A DNA stretch of 6,462 nt from Schlesneria sp. Its GTDB lineage: Bacteria > Planctomycetota > Planctomycetia > Planctomycetales > Planctomycetaceae. The translations under genes were made by a program, and so were the position numbers. Positions 1 to 5,658 of this stretch are shown piece by piece. Below the pieces are notes generated by a model. The model did not search any database. It had not been told where the DNA came from and was given only the letters and a program-made list of their open reading frames with translations. The stretch covers positions 1 to 6,462 of the forward strand of contig JANXOO010000308.1 of assembly GCA_025353525.1 (NCBI GenBank), given 5' to 3'. Each line of letters begins with the position of its first letter. Position 1 is the first letter of the stretch.

Positions 1-1
1 G

Positions 2-1864
2 CGCGCCTTGGGCGATCGCGTGACGCCTGAGATGCTGTCGTATTTCGCTGGCGATCTCGATGCCAATGGTCTTGATGATCTCGTTATTCTGGGCAAGCAT
101 GAAACGATTCTGTTCCATCAGACTTCAAAGGGTGTCTTCGATACTCCGAAACGATTGATGAATACCTCGGACAAGCTGGGGTTGGCTCAGATTGCGGATC
201 TGGATGGCGACGGCAAATCCGACTTGTGTTACCTGGCGGGTGAAGGATTGACCCGCGTTCTGGGCGCACGGTTGCAGCAATCGAACGGGCAATTGGGACC
301 GGAATACGTCTTCGATCTCGAACGGCCTCGAGCCGTTTCACTGAAGGATGTCGACGGGAAACCGGGTCAGGAAATTCTGACGATCGATTCCCGAACCGGT
401 CGGGTGAAACTGCTCAGCGTCGAGCAAAAACTCCTTGGCGAAAACGAATTACCGGAACGGCTGATTCAATTCGGGTTCGGAAAACAGGGCTCGGGCAAGG
501 ATCGCGACCTTGCTGTTGGCGATTTCGATGGTGACGGGTTAAGCGATCTGGTGGTGACAGATCCCGATGCATCGCGGATGCTGTTTTTCAAACAAGTCAA
601 AGGGCAGGGCCTGGAGATGGGGGTTGCGTTTCCAAGTCTGTCCGGTTCAGACCAGATCCGTGCCGCCGATCTTGACGGCGACGGAAAGTCTGATCTGGTG
701 GTCCATAGCGGTGCCGAGAAAACACTCGGCGTGAGTCGATTCCATGAGAATCGGCTGACATTTCCTCAGTCGATACCTACCGATGCCGATGCATCTGTGA
801 TCGAACTGGCGGACCTGGACGGCGATGGAAAAATGGAATTGCTGTTTGTCGCCAAAACCAAAAAGGAAAAGTCATCCGAGTACTCGTTGCATGCGATGAA
901 ACGCTCTGCCAAAGACGAATGGCAGCCCTTCAAGTTTGGCGACAAACCATCAGTCGTACTCGAACTGAAGGGGGCTCCCGAGCGACTTTTGCTGACGGAT
1001 GTTACAGGCGACGAACGTCCGGAATTCCTGATTTTTCAGGGTTCAAAGCCACCCCAATTATTCGGTTTGAATCCCGAAGGAGTCCCTGCTGAAATCGTTA
1101 CGACGGGAAATCTTGGCGTCGGAACGGTCGCAGCCGGGGCTGTCAGCACCTGTTCGCTCGGGGGAAAGAAAGGTTTACTTGTCGCACAAGAGAATTTTGC
1201 CCGGCATATGGTCCTTAGCCCGCAAAAGCGATGGGAAGTGGCCGATCAGTTCAATATCACCGAGTCCAATTCAAAAATCGCTGCCGGAACCGTCATCAAT
1301 CTGAATGGCGAAGGCGATGTCGAAATTGCACTCGTCGACAGCGGGCTTCACAAGTTGCGAATACTTCGGAAAGTCGACGGAAGTTATCAATCGTGGAAAG
1401 AGATCGATATTGGCGATTTTTCGCTTAAGGCACTAAAGGTTGCCGATTTGAACGGCGATCGGCATGACGACCTGATTCTGTTCGGACCGGACAAATTCGC
1501 AGTTCTTTTCGCTGGTGGAACCTCGCCGGCACTGAAAGAATTGGCAGCATTCGAAAGTCAGCTCGAAAAAATCTATCCGACCGATGTCGTGGCGGGCGAT
1601 TTAAATGGCGACGGCCACGTCGACTTGGCCATGACTGATACGAAAAGCCATTTTGTCGAGATCATCCAGTACCGCCCGACCACTGGATTGATGCACGCGC
1701 TGTATTTCCGGATTTACGAACAGAAGTCGTTTCACAACGAAGACAGCAAAGATACGGAACCGCGCGAGGCGTTGATTGCCGATGTGACGGGCGATGGCCT
1801 GGCCGACCTGATCCTGCTCGCGCACGACCGGTTACTCGTTTATCCTCAGGATCGCGGGAAATAA
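2..1864 (+). CDS. FG-GAP/VCBS repeat beta-propeller protein (5' truncated)
   Basis: This is the C-terminal part of a repeat protein. The frame is open to the left edge, so the TTG at 8 is an internal Leu codon and not a start; residues below count from it. Eleven calcium-loop-like motifs of the form DxDGDGxxDL are visible near residues 16, 64, 114, 172, 221, 269, 331, 431, 480, 531 and 592. They are about 48-62 residues apart. The double gap between 331 and 431 holds a decayed copy near 375-392, giving about twelve blades. FG-GAP/VCBS blades form integrin-like propellers, usually of about seven, so at least parts of two propellers are likely. Such proteins are normally exported in planctomycetes; the signal peptide would lie outside the window. 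No enzymatic motif is seen. The last blade runs almost to the stop, so no C-terminal anchor or sorting domain follows. Family assignment is firm; the role is unknown. Confidence 0.9.
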   Translation, partial: RALGDRVTPEMLSYFAGDLDANGLDDLVILGKHETILFHQTSKGVFDTPKRLMNTSDKLGLAQIADLDGDGKSDLCYLAGEGLTRVLGARLQQSNGQLGPEYVFDLERPRAVSLKDVDGKPGQEILTIDSRTGRVKLLSVEQKLLGENELPERLIQFGFGKQGSGKDRDLAVGDFDGDGLSDLVVTDPDASRMLFFKQVKGQGLEMGVAFPSLSGSDQIRAADLDGDGKSDLVVHSGAEKTLGVSRFHENRLTFPQSIPTDADASVIELADLDGDGKMELLFVAKTKKEKSSEYSLHAMKRSAKDEWQPFKFGDKPSVVLELKGAPERLLLTDVTGDERPEFLIFQGSKPPQLFGLNPEGVPAEIVTTGNLGVGTVAAGAVSTCSLGGKKGLLVAQENFARHMVLSPQKRWEVADQFNITESNSKIAAGTVINLNGEGDVEIALVDSGLHKLRILRKVDGSYQSWKEIDIGDFSLKALKVADLNGDRHDDLILFGPDKFAVLFAGGTSPALKELAAFESQLEKIYPTDVVAGDLNGDGHVDLAMTDTKSHFVEIIQYRPTTGLMHALYFRIYEQKSFHNEDSKDTEPREALIADVTGDGLADLILLAHDRLLVYPQDRGK

Positions 1865-1924
1865 ATTGACTTGGTCCGCTCAGTTTGGCGTCACTCGAAA
1901 GATTCGAATTTGCATCGCCGCCTG

Positions 1925-1953
1925 TGGCGAACGAAATACTGTCGCGTTATAGT
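1925..1953 (+). promoter_or_regulatory. Candidate sigma70-like promoter for the STAS-kinase operon
   Basis: A TATAGT element at 1948-1953 matches the -10 consensus at five of six positions. It lies 17 bases after a weak -35-like TGGCGA at 1925-1930. Transcription would start near 1960, giving a leader of about 55 bases before the STAS start at 2015. The -35 is poor, so the call rests mainly on the -10, the spacing and the position in a 150-base gap between genes. Confidence 0.35.
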
Positions 1954-2014
1954 CGTGAACAACGAATAACGGGCATCGCACGCCTTCAGCCAATTTGCAC
2001 AGAGGAACTTCGCC

Positions 2015-2404
2015 ATGAACAAAAGCATTCACGACGAACACGATACGTCGTCGGGCGATTCGGCACTCAAAATAAACGAACTGAAAGACCCCAATGTCCT
2101 CAGGATTTACCAGACGGGCGAACTGACTGTCGTGGGGTTCGGTGGTAAGGACGTTCCCAATGAAGTCTGTATTGCGGCCTATCGCGACCAACTTTTCCAA
2201 TTGATTGCAGAACATCACTGTAAAGTGATTGCCTTCGATCTGACAGGAGTTACACTGGTGCCAAGCGGAATGCTTGGGGTTTTGATTTCGTTGCGAAGCA
2301 AAGTCGAACGGGTCGAGATCTATAATCCCTCGGTGGATGTTCGTGAGGTGTTGCACATGACGCGTCTGGAACAACTGTTTGACATTAAAGAGATTGCGCT
2401 GTAA
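2015..2404 (+). CDS. STAS-domain protein, anti-sigma-factor-antagonist-like
   Basis: This 129-residue cytosolic protein is essentially one STAS domain, the fold of SpoIIAA/RsbV-type antagonists and related signalling scaffolds. The N-terminal 25 residues are polar and probably disordered. The domain core is recognised by the beta strand ending in DLTG (75-78) followed by the VPSGMLGVLISL segment (82-93). This aligns with the DSSGLG phospho-acceptor loop of SpoIIAA, putting Ser84 at the phosphorylated serine; the preceding Asp is Pro here. The ATG at 2015 is chosen because AGAGGAA (2001-2007) sits seven bases upstream. The kinase gene follows after 11 bases, so the two are almost certainly co-transcribed and Ser84 is an attractive kinase target. 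No PP2C phosphatase or sigma factor gene is nearby, so a classical partner switch is not shown. The domain call is good; the partner is inferred. Confidence 0.8.
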   Translation: MNKSIHDEHDTSSGDSALKINELKDPNVLRIYQTGELTVVGFGGKDVPNEVCIAAYRDQLFQLIAEHHCKVIAFDLTGVTLVPSGMLGVLISLRSKVERVEIYNPSVDVREVLHMTRLEQLFDIKEIAL

Positions 2405-2415
2405 CAGAGTTCGTA

Positions 2416-3849
2416 ATGCACTTTTCGAGTCTCCAGAAATTTCAGAACTATTTGATCTCGACAAAACTGGTCGAATCATCGCAGCTCCAGGATTGCATGA
2501 TTCGGTTGCAGTCGCGAGGCCCGAGCATTGACGGATTGATTCGCGAGCTTGAATCGCGGCATTTCCTGACACCGTACCAGATTACGAAACTCGGAAAACG
2601 CGATGTCGAAGGCCTGTTATTAGGTCGGTTCAAGTTGTTGTACCGCAACGCGTCGGGCAGCTTCGCTCGTGTATTTCGTGGTTGTTCCGTCGACGATGGG
2701 CGGATGGTCGGCATCAAAGTATTGCGGTCTCGCTGGGCCGAGGATCCGCGTAAAGTCGCTTTGTTCCAGCGGGAAGGCGAGTTGGGGAAGCAGCTCAAGC
2801 ACAAAAATATCGTGCCGATTTATGAAGTCGGATCGGAAGGAAATCAGCACTATTTGACGATGGAATTCGTCGAAGGGGGCAATTTTCGCGAACTGATCAA
2901 AGCTCGCGGAAAGTTTTCGATCCTGGAAGCAACCCGCTACGCTCTGGATATTGCCGAAGGGCTGGAATACGCCCTTTCAAGCGGGGTGACTCATCGCGAT
3001 CTCAAGCTGACGAACGTGTTGCTCAGCTCGCAGGGTGTGGCAAAACTTGTCGATTTCGGATTGGCCGGTCAGGACGCAACGTTGCGATTAATCGACGAAG
3101 AAGTCGATCGGGCCGTCGAGTATGCAACCCTTGAACGAGGCAGCGGGGCCCCCGACAACGATGCTCGCAGTGACCTCTTTTTTCTCGGTGCGATCTATTA
3201 CGAATTGTTGACGGGAAATCCGCCCTGGACCCCTTCAAAAAACAAGGAGGATCGACGCAAGTTCGGTCGATATCGCGACATTCGTCCGATTCATGAAATC
3301 TCGCCGGCGCTGCCACCGAATGTGATCAATATCGCTGACAGACTATTGCGCATCAATCCGTACGAACGCTATCAGAATCCGACAGCAGTCGTTCGGGACT
3401 TGAAGGCCGTCCTTGCCGGTTTCGTCGCGACAGGCAGCGATCCGACTGCGTTAGCGATACCCGCCAAGCCAGCCTCGCCAACAATCCTGTGTGTGGAAGA
3501 GCGATTGCGCCAGCAGGATTCGTTGCGACAATACTTCACGAAACACGGCTACCGCGTCTTGCTGCTGCGTGACTTTGATCGTGCGATGATGCGACTTCAA
3601 ACGGACCCACCCAAGGGACTCGTGTTAATGGGCGACTCGTTGGGAAACGCCGCTCAGGAACTCTTTCAGAATGCCGTTTCCGCTTGCGATCAGGCGGGGA
3701 CTGTCGTCGTACTGGTGTTGTCAAAAGACCAAAAGGAACTCAAGTCGACGATCGCCGAGACCGAAAAATCCCGCGTTTTGTATGAGCATCCGGTGACGTT
3801 AAGAAATATCCGCAAAGCGCTCGAACACCTCTGGAATCCGTCGAGTTGA
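2416..3849 (+). CDS. Hanks-type Ser/Thr protein kinase fused to a degenerate receiver domain
   Basis: This 477-residue protein has three parts. Residues 1-70 are a helical N-terminal region ending in FLTPYQITKLG, a lead-in seen in many planctomycete kinases. Residues 71-335 are a protein kinase domain with the VAIK-type Lys101, alpha-C Glu120, HRD at 193-195 (catalytic Asp195), Lys197, Asn200, DFG at 213-215 and alpha-F Asp253. Two motifs deviate: the glycine loop reads ASGSFA (79-84), losing the first and third glycines, and APE is TLE (238-240). Residues 356-473 look like a response-regulator receiver: ILCVEE gives the acidic pair Glu361/362, but Gly406 replaces the phosphorylated Asp (Asp407 is next to it) and His458 replaces the conserved Lys. 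No transmembrane segment is visible, so it is probably cytosolic, unlike many membrane-anchored bacterial kinases. It follows the STAS gene by 11 bases with only a weak CAGAG ribosome site. ATP-dependent phosphorylation of Ser/Thr is expected; the substrate is unknown, with the STAS protein the first candidate. Confidence 0.88.
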   Translation: MHFSSLQKFQNYLISTKLVESSQLQDCMIRLQSRGPSIDGLIRELESRHFLTPYQITKLGKRDVEGLLLGRFKLLYRNASGSFARVFRGCSVDDGRMVGIKVLRSRWAEDPRKVALFQREGELGKQLKHKNIVPIYEVGSEGNQHYLTMEFVEGGNFRELIKARGKFSILEATRYALDIAEGLEYALSSGVTHRDLKLTNVLLSSQGVAKLVDFGLAGQDATLRLIDEEVDRAVEYATLERGSGAPDNDARSDLFFLGAIYYELLTGNPPWTPSKNKEDRRKFGRYRDIRPIHEISPALPPNVINIADRLLRINPYERYQNPTAVVRDLKAVLAGFVATGSDPTALAIPAKPASPTILCVEERLRQQDSLRQYFTKHGYRVLLLRDFDRAMMRLQTDPPKGLVLMGDSLGNAAQELFQNAVSACDQAGTVVVLVLSKDQKELKSTIAETEKSRVLYEHPVTLRNIRKALEHLWNPSS

Positions 3850-3938
3850 AGTGACTGACTTACCGGGTGAGTTGTGCAAATTCAGGATCGGCCAGACCGT
3901 TACATGTCGTTCGACGGCTCAACTTCACGCTTTGACCG

Positions 3939-3971
3939 AATACGTGGTGAGGCGTTTCATCACTACGTGTT
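3939..3971 (+). terminator. Imperfect hairpin, possible terminator of the STAS-kinase operon
   Basis: Positions 3939-3950 pair with 3960-3971 in a 12-base-pair stem containing two G-U wobbles, around a nine-base loop. It lies 90 bases after the kinase stop. The 3' side is followed by TCGCTTTG, not a clean U-run, so it may be a weak or factor-assisted terminator, or an RNA 3'-end stabiliser. The stem is plain in the sequence; the function is inferred. Confidence 0.45.
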
Positions 3972-4102
3972 TCGCTTTGTAAACAAGTTGTTTGCACTGT
4001 GAAACGTGAAAAGCGTTCGAGTCATACATTCCGGCACTGTTCTGCTGACACAATCCGCGTTACTGGAACTGTCCAGTGGATTACTCGGGAATGGAACAAA
4101 AA

Positions 4103-4129
4103 TTGCGTTGAAGTACGTCCCGGTATTAT
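4103..4129 (+). promoter_or_regulatory. Weak candidate promoter for the small membrane-protein gene
   Basis: TATTAT at 4124-4129 matches the -10 consensus at five of six positions. A TTGCGT at 4103-4108 could be the -35, but the spacer is only 15 bases. A start near 4136 would give a leader of about 80 bases and would exclude the upstream in-frame ATG at 4133 as the start. Confidence 0.25.
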
Positions 4130-4206
4130 CGGATGAAACAAAGAAACTGCGCAGAGCTTGCGCCGGTTTTGGTAACAGGGGCAAAAACCCGTTTTACGAA
4201 TATTGC

Positions 4207-4212
4207 AGGTGA
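4207..4212 (+). promoter_or_regulatory. Ribosome binding site deciding the start at 4217
   Basis: AGGTGA lies four bases before the ATG at 4217. No comparable site precedes the in-frame ATG at 4133, so this element favours the shorter 87-residue product over a 115-residue one. Confidence 0.6.
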
Positions 4213-4216
4213 CTTC

Positions 4217-4480
4217 ATGAAATCAGACGAATCCAGGCTCGAACAAAGTTTCTTCGAACATCATTCGACGAAGGTCGACAAAAGCGTCGGTTTCCTTGTG
4301 ATCGGATTGGCCGCAGCACTGTTGTTTTCTGCATTCCTGTTCGGGATGACTCAGATTCATTCTGCTTCAAGCCGTACCACCGGAGGCGATCATTCGCCGA
4401 TTGCGGTTTCTGAACCGACACCGGAAATCGGTGACACCCTGGAAACACGTGAAGTACCGATCAGTCGAACAAGTAACTGA
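4217..4480 (+). CDS. Small single-pass membrane protein of unknown function
   Basis: I do not recognise a family for this predicted 87-residue protein. It has a charged N-terminal segment of about 22 residues, one strongly hydrophobic stretch at about 24-44 suitable for a membrane helix, and a polar, Ser/Thr/Pro/Glu-rich tail of about 43 residues with no predicted fold. Lys19 and Lys22 just before the helix favour a cytoplasmic N-terminus and an external tail. The ATG at 4217 is preferred over 4133 because of the AGGTGA site at 4207-4212; the extra 28 residues of the longer version look unlike coding sequence. The last 20 bases overlap the end of prs on the other strand. The hydrophobic segment and the Shine-Dalgarno support a real gene, but homologues were not examined, so confidence is moderate. 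Confidence 0.6.
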   Translation: MKSDESRLEQSFFEHHSTKVDKSVGFLVIGLAAALLFSAFLFGMTQIHSASSRTTGGDHSPIAVSEPTPEIGDTLETREVPISRTSN

Positions 4481-5408
4481 CCGATTCGTTTCGGTGGATC
4501 CGCCGAATCGCTTCACCCAGCAGCGGAGCGACCGAAATGACGCGAATATTCGGCAACGTCTGCTCGGGTTTGAGTGCAAGGCTGTTCGAGACGACGATTT
4601 CCACGATCGGCGCGGACTTCAGCCGCGCCGTCGCTTCGCCACAGAAGACGGGATGCGTCGCACCGACATAAATCTTGCTGGCACCAAACTGAGCGACCGT
4701 CCGTACCGCTCCGACCATCGAACCGGCTGTCGTAATCATATCGTCGAAGATGATGGCCACCTTTCCTTCGATCGGTCCGCCGATCAGATTCTCTTGCCGC
4801 GTCTCGAATGCATTCGACCGACGCTTGTCGACGATTGCGAAGCTTCCACCCAAATGTTCAACGTGCTGCAGCGAACGCTTGATGCTCCCTTCATCGGGAC
4901 TGACGATCACCAGATTTTCCGTCGGAAGATTCAGCGATCGAAAGTAATCGTCAAGGATTGGTGATGCATAAAGATGGTCAACGGGACAATCGAAAAATCC
5001 CTGAATCTGGGCCGCGTGAAGGTCCATGGCGAGCACCCTGTCGGCACCCGCTTTGGTGATCAGATTGGCGACCAGTTTTGCCGTGATCGGAACGCGCCCC
5101 ATGTCTTTACGATCCTGGCGAGCATATCCGTAATACGGGATGACAGCCGTAATCCGCGCGGCGCTCGCCCGTTTGCACGTATCGATCAGAATCAGCAGTT
5201 CCATCAGATTCTCGTTCACCGGCGGTCCGGTTGGCTGCACGAGAAAGACATCGCGGCCGCGTACGTTTGTATCCAGCCGAACCGAGATTTCTCCGTCAGG
5301 AAAATTATCGAGCGTTACGGAACCGAGTTCGATACTCAGGTACGCCGCAATTTCGGCCGCGAGCTTTGGATTGGCTCGACCGCTGAGAATACAAAGTTCG
5401 TCATACAT
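4461..5408 (-). CDS. prs: Ribose-phosphate pyrophosphokinase (PRPP synthetase)
   Basis: The enzyme transfers the pyrophosphate of ATP to ribose 5-phosphate, making PRPP for purine, pyrimidine, histidine, tryptophan and NAD synthesis; it acts in the cytosol. The frame opens at a TTG at 5447, but the ATG at 5408 is chosen because the 315-residue product starts in register with E. coli Prs and has the same length. Visible landmarks are the FPDGE segment (36-40), the ATP-contacting YARQD (Arg97, Gln98), DLHAAQIQGFF with His131, the flexible-loop VDKRR with Lys195 and Arg197, and the PRPP-binding loop DDMITTAGS (222-230). In that loop Thr226 replaces the Asp of the usual DDMIDTGGT. No clear Shine-Dalgarno precedes 5408. 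The gene stands alone: a convergent gene lies downstream, and the divergent sensor gene upstream. Identity is certain. Confidence 0.98.
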   Translation of the reverse strand: MYDELCILSGRANPKLAAEIAAYLSIELGSVTLDNFPDGEISVRLDTNVRGRDVFLVQPTGPPVNENLMELLILIDTCKRASAARITAVIPYYGYARQDRKDMGRVPITAKLVANLITKAGADRVLAMDLHAAQIQGFFDCPVDHLYASPILDDYFRSLNLPTENLVIVSPDEGSIKRSLQHVEHLGGSFAIVDKRRSNAFETRQENLIGGPIEGKVAIIFDDMITTAGSMVGAVRTVAQFGASKIYVGATHPVFCGEATARLKSAPIVEIVVSNSLALKPEQTLPNIRVISVAPLLGEAIRRIHRNESVSYLFD

Positions 5409-5543
5409 GAATTCGGAAATTCGGCCTAAGTCGTGTGATGTCTGCAATCGCCAGGGAATATCCGGATTGTGGTAGCGGAACCGGCCAATGGACCTGTCGG
5501 AGCAGGGCCCGGAATCGCAATCCGTCGCCGCATTCTGAGAGAA

Positions 5544-5562
5544 GCTTGCCCCGGAAGCAAGC
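5544..5562. repeat. Perfect inverted repeat GCTTGC / GCAAGC
   Basis: GCTTGC at 5544-5549 and GCAAGC at 5557-5562 are exact reverse complements around a seven-base loop. The element lies about 135 bases upstream of the prs start and 30 bases before the -35 of the sensor promoter. It could be a leader hairpin of prs or a dimeric regulator site. No U-run follows on either strand, so it is not a typical terminator. Confidence 0.45.
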
Positions 5563-5591
5563 CCGCCACCTGTTACTTTCTCCGGCTGAGG

Positions 5592-5620
5592 TTGAGCGAA
5601 TCACGGTAGAAATGTACAAT
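5592..5620 (+). promoter_or_regulatory. Sigma70-like promoter of the HAMP sensor gene
   Basis: TTGAGC at 5592-5597 and TACAAT at 5615-5620 are separated by the optimal 17 bases. The -35 matches the consensus at four of six positions and the -10 at five of six. Transcription would begin near 5627, leaving a leader of about 30 bases that contains the AAGGAAG ribosome site. Confidence 0.55.
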
Positions 5621-5646
5621 CCAGAATTAGAATCGCAGCAACAGAC

Positions 5647-5653
5647 AAGGAAG
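5647..5653 (+). promoter_or_regulatory. Strong ribosome binding site for a TTG start
   Basis: AAGGAAG lies five bases before the TTG at 5659. No ATG or GTG in the same frame is close to a comparable site, so this element fixes the unusual start codon. Confidence 0.65.
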
Positions 5654-5658
5654 TCGCA

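Larger units (their letters stand above)
3850..4216. other. 367-base intergenic region without a supported gene
   Basis: Between the kinase stop and the small membrane-protein start I find no convincing gene. Short open frames exist but have no ribosome site or recognisable domain. The stretch holds a long imperfect hairpin at 3939-3971, a perfect six-base-pair tetraloop hairpin at 4062-4077 (ACTGGA, loop ACTG, TCCAGT), and a possible weak promoter near 4103-4129. A small RNA cannot be excluded from sequence alone. Confidence 0.5.
5409..5658. other. Divergent intergenic region between prs and the sensor gene
   Basis: This 250-base gap must hold the control elements for prs on the minus strand and the sensor gene on the plus strand. 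I see a good plus-strand promoter at 5592-5620 and a perfect hairpin at 5544-5562. Directly upstream of the prs start is a short tandem repeat, ATTCGG at 5411-5416 and 5419-5424. No convincing minus-strand promoter for prs was found by eye. Confidence 0.6.

Noticed and set aside
1895..1930. Two short hairpins after the FG-GAP gene (TCGAA/TTCGA at 1895-1907 and TCGCC/GGCGA at 1915-1930) as a terminator
   Set aside because: Both stems have only five base pairs and neither is followed by a U-run, so chance is an adequate explanation.
1880..2572. 230-codon open frame on the minus strand across the STAS gene
   Set aside because: It lies antisense to a gene with a recognisable STAS domain and a good ribosome site. 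Its own translation shows no domain and looks like reverse-strand noise.
4006..4212. 68-codon plus-strand open frame in the spacer before the small membrane protein
   Set aside because: It has a GTG start with no ribosome site, and no hydrophobic or conserved pattern. It overlaps apparent regulatory sequence.
4133..4216. N-terminal extension of the small membrane protein to the ATG at 4133
   Set aside because: No ribosome site precedes 4133, whereas AGGTGA precedes 4217. The extension adds residues without a clear role.
4385..4433. Five-base-pair hairpins (GGCGA/TCGCC at 4385-4398 and CACCG/CGGTG at 4419-4433) as a prs terminator
   Set aside because: The stems are short, lie inside the coding sequence of the small gene, and have no U-run on the minus strand.
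4401..4964. 187-codon plus-strand open frame antisense to prs
   Set aside because: The translation is rich in Arg and Asp and lacks any fold, as expected for the complement of the well-identified prs gene.
4974..5429. 151-codon plus-strand open frame antisense to prs
   Set aside because: It mirrors the conserved N-terminal half of Prs, with no ribosome site and no recognisable domain.
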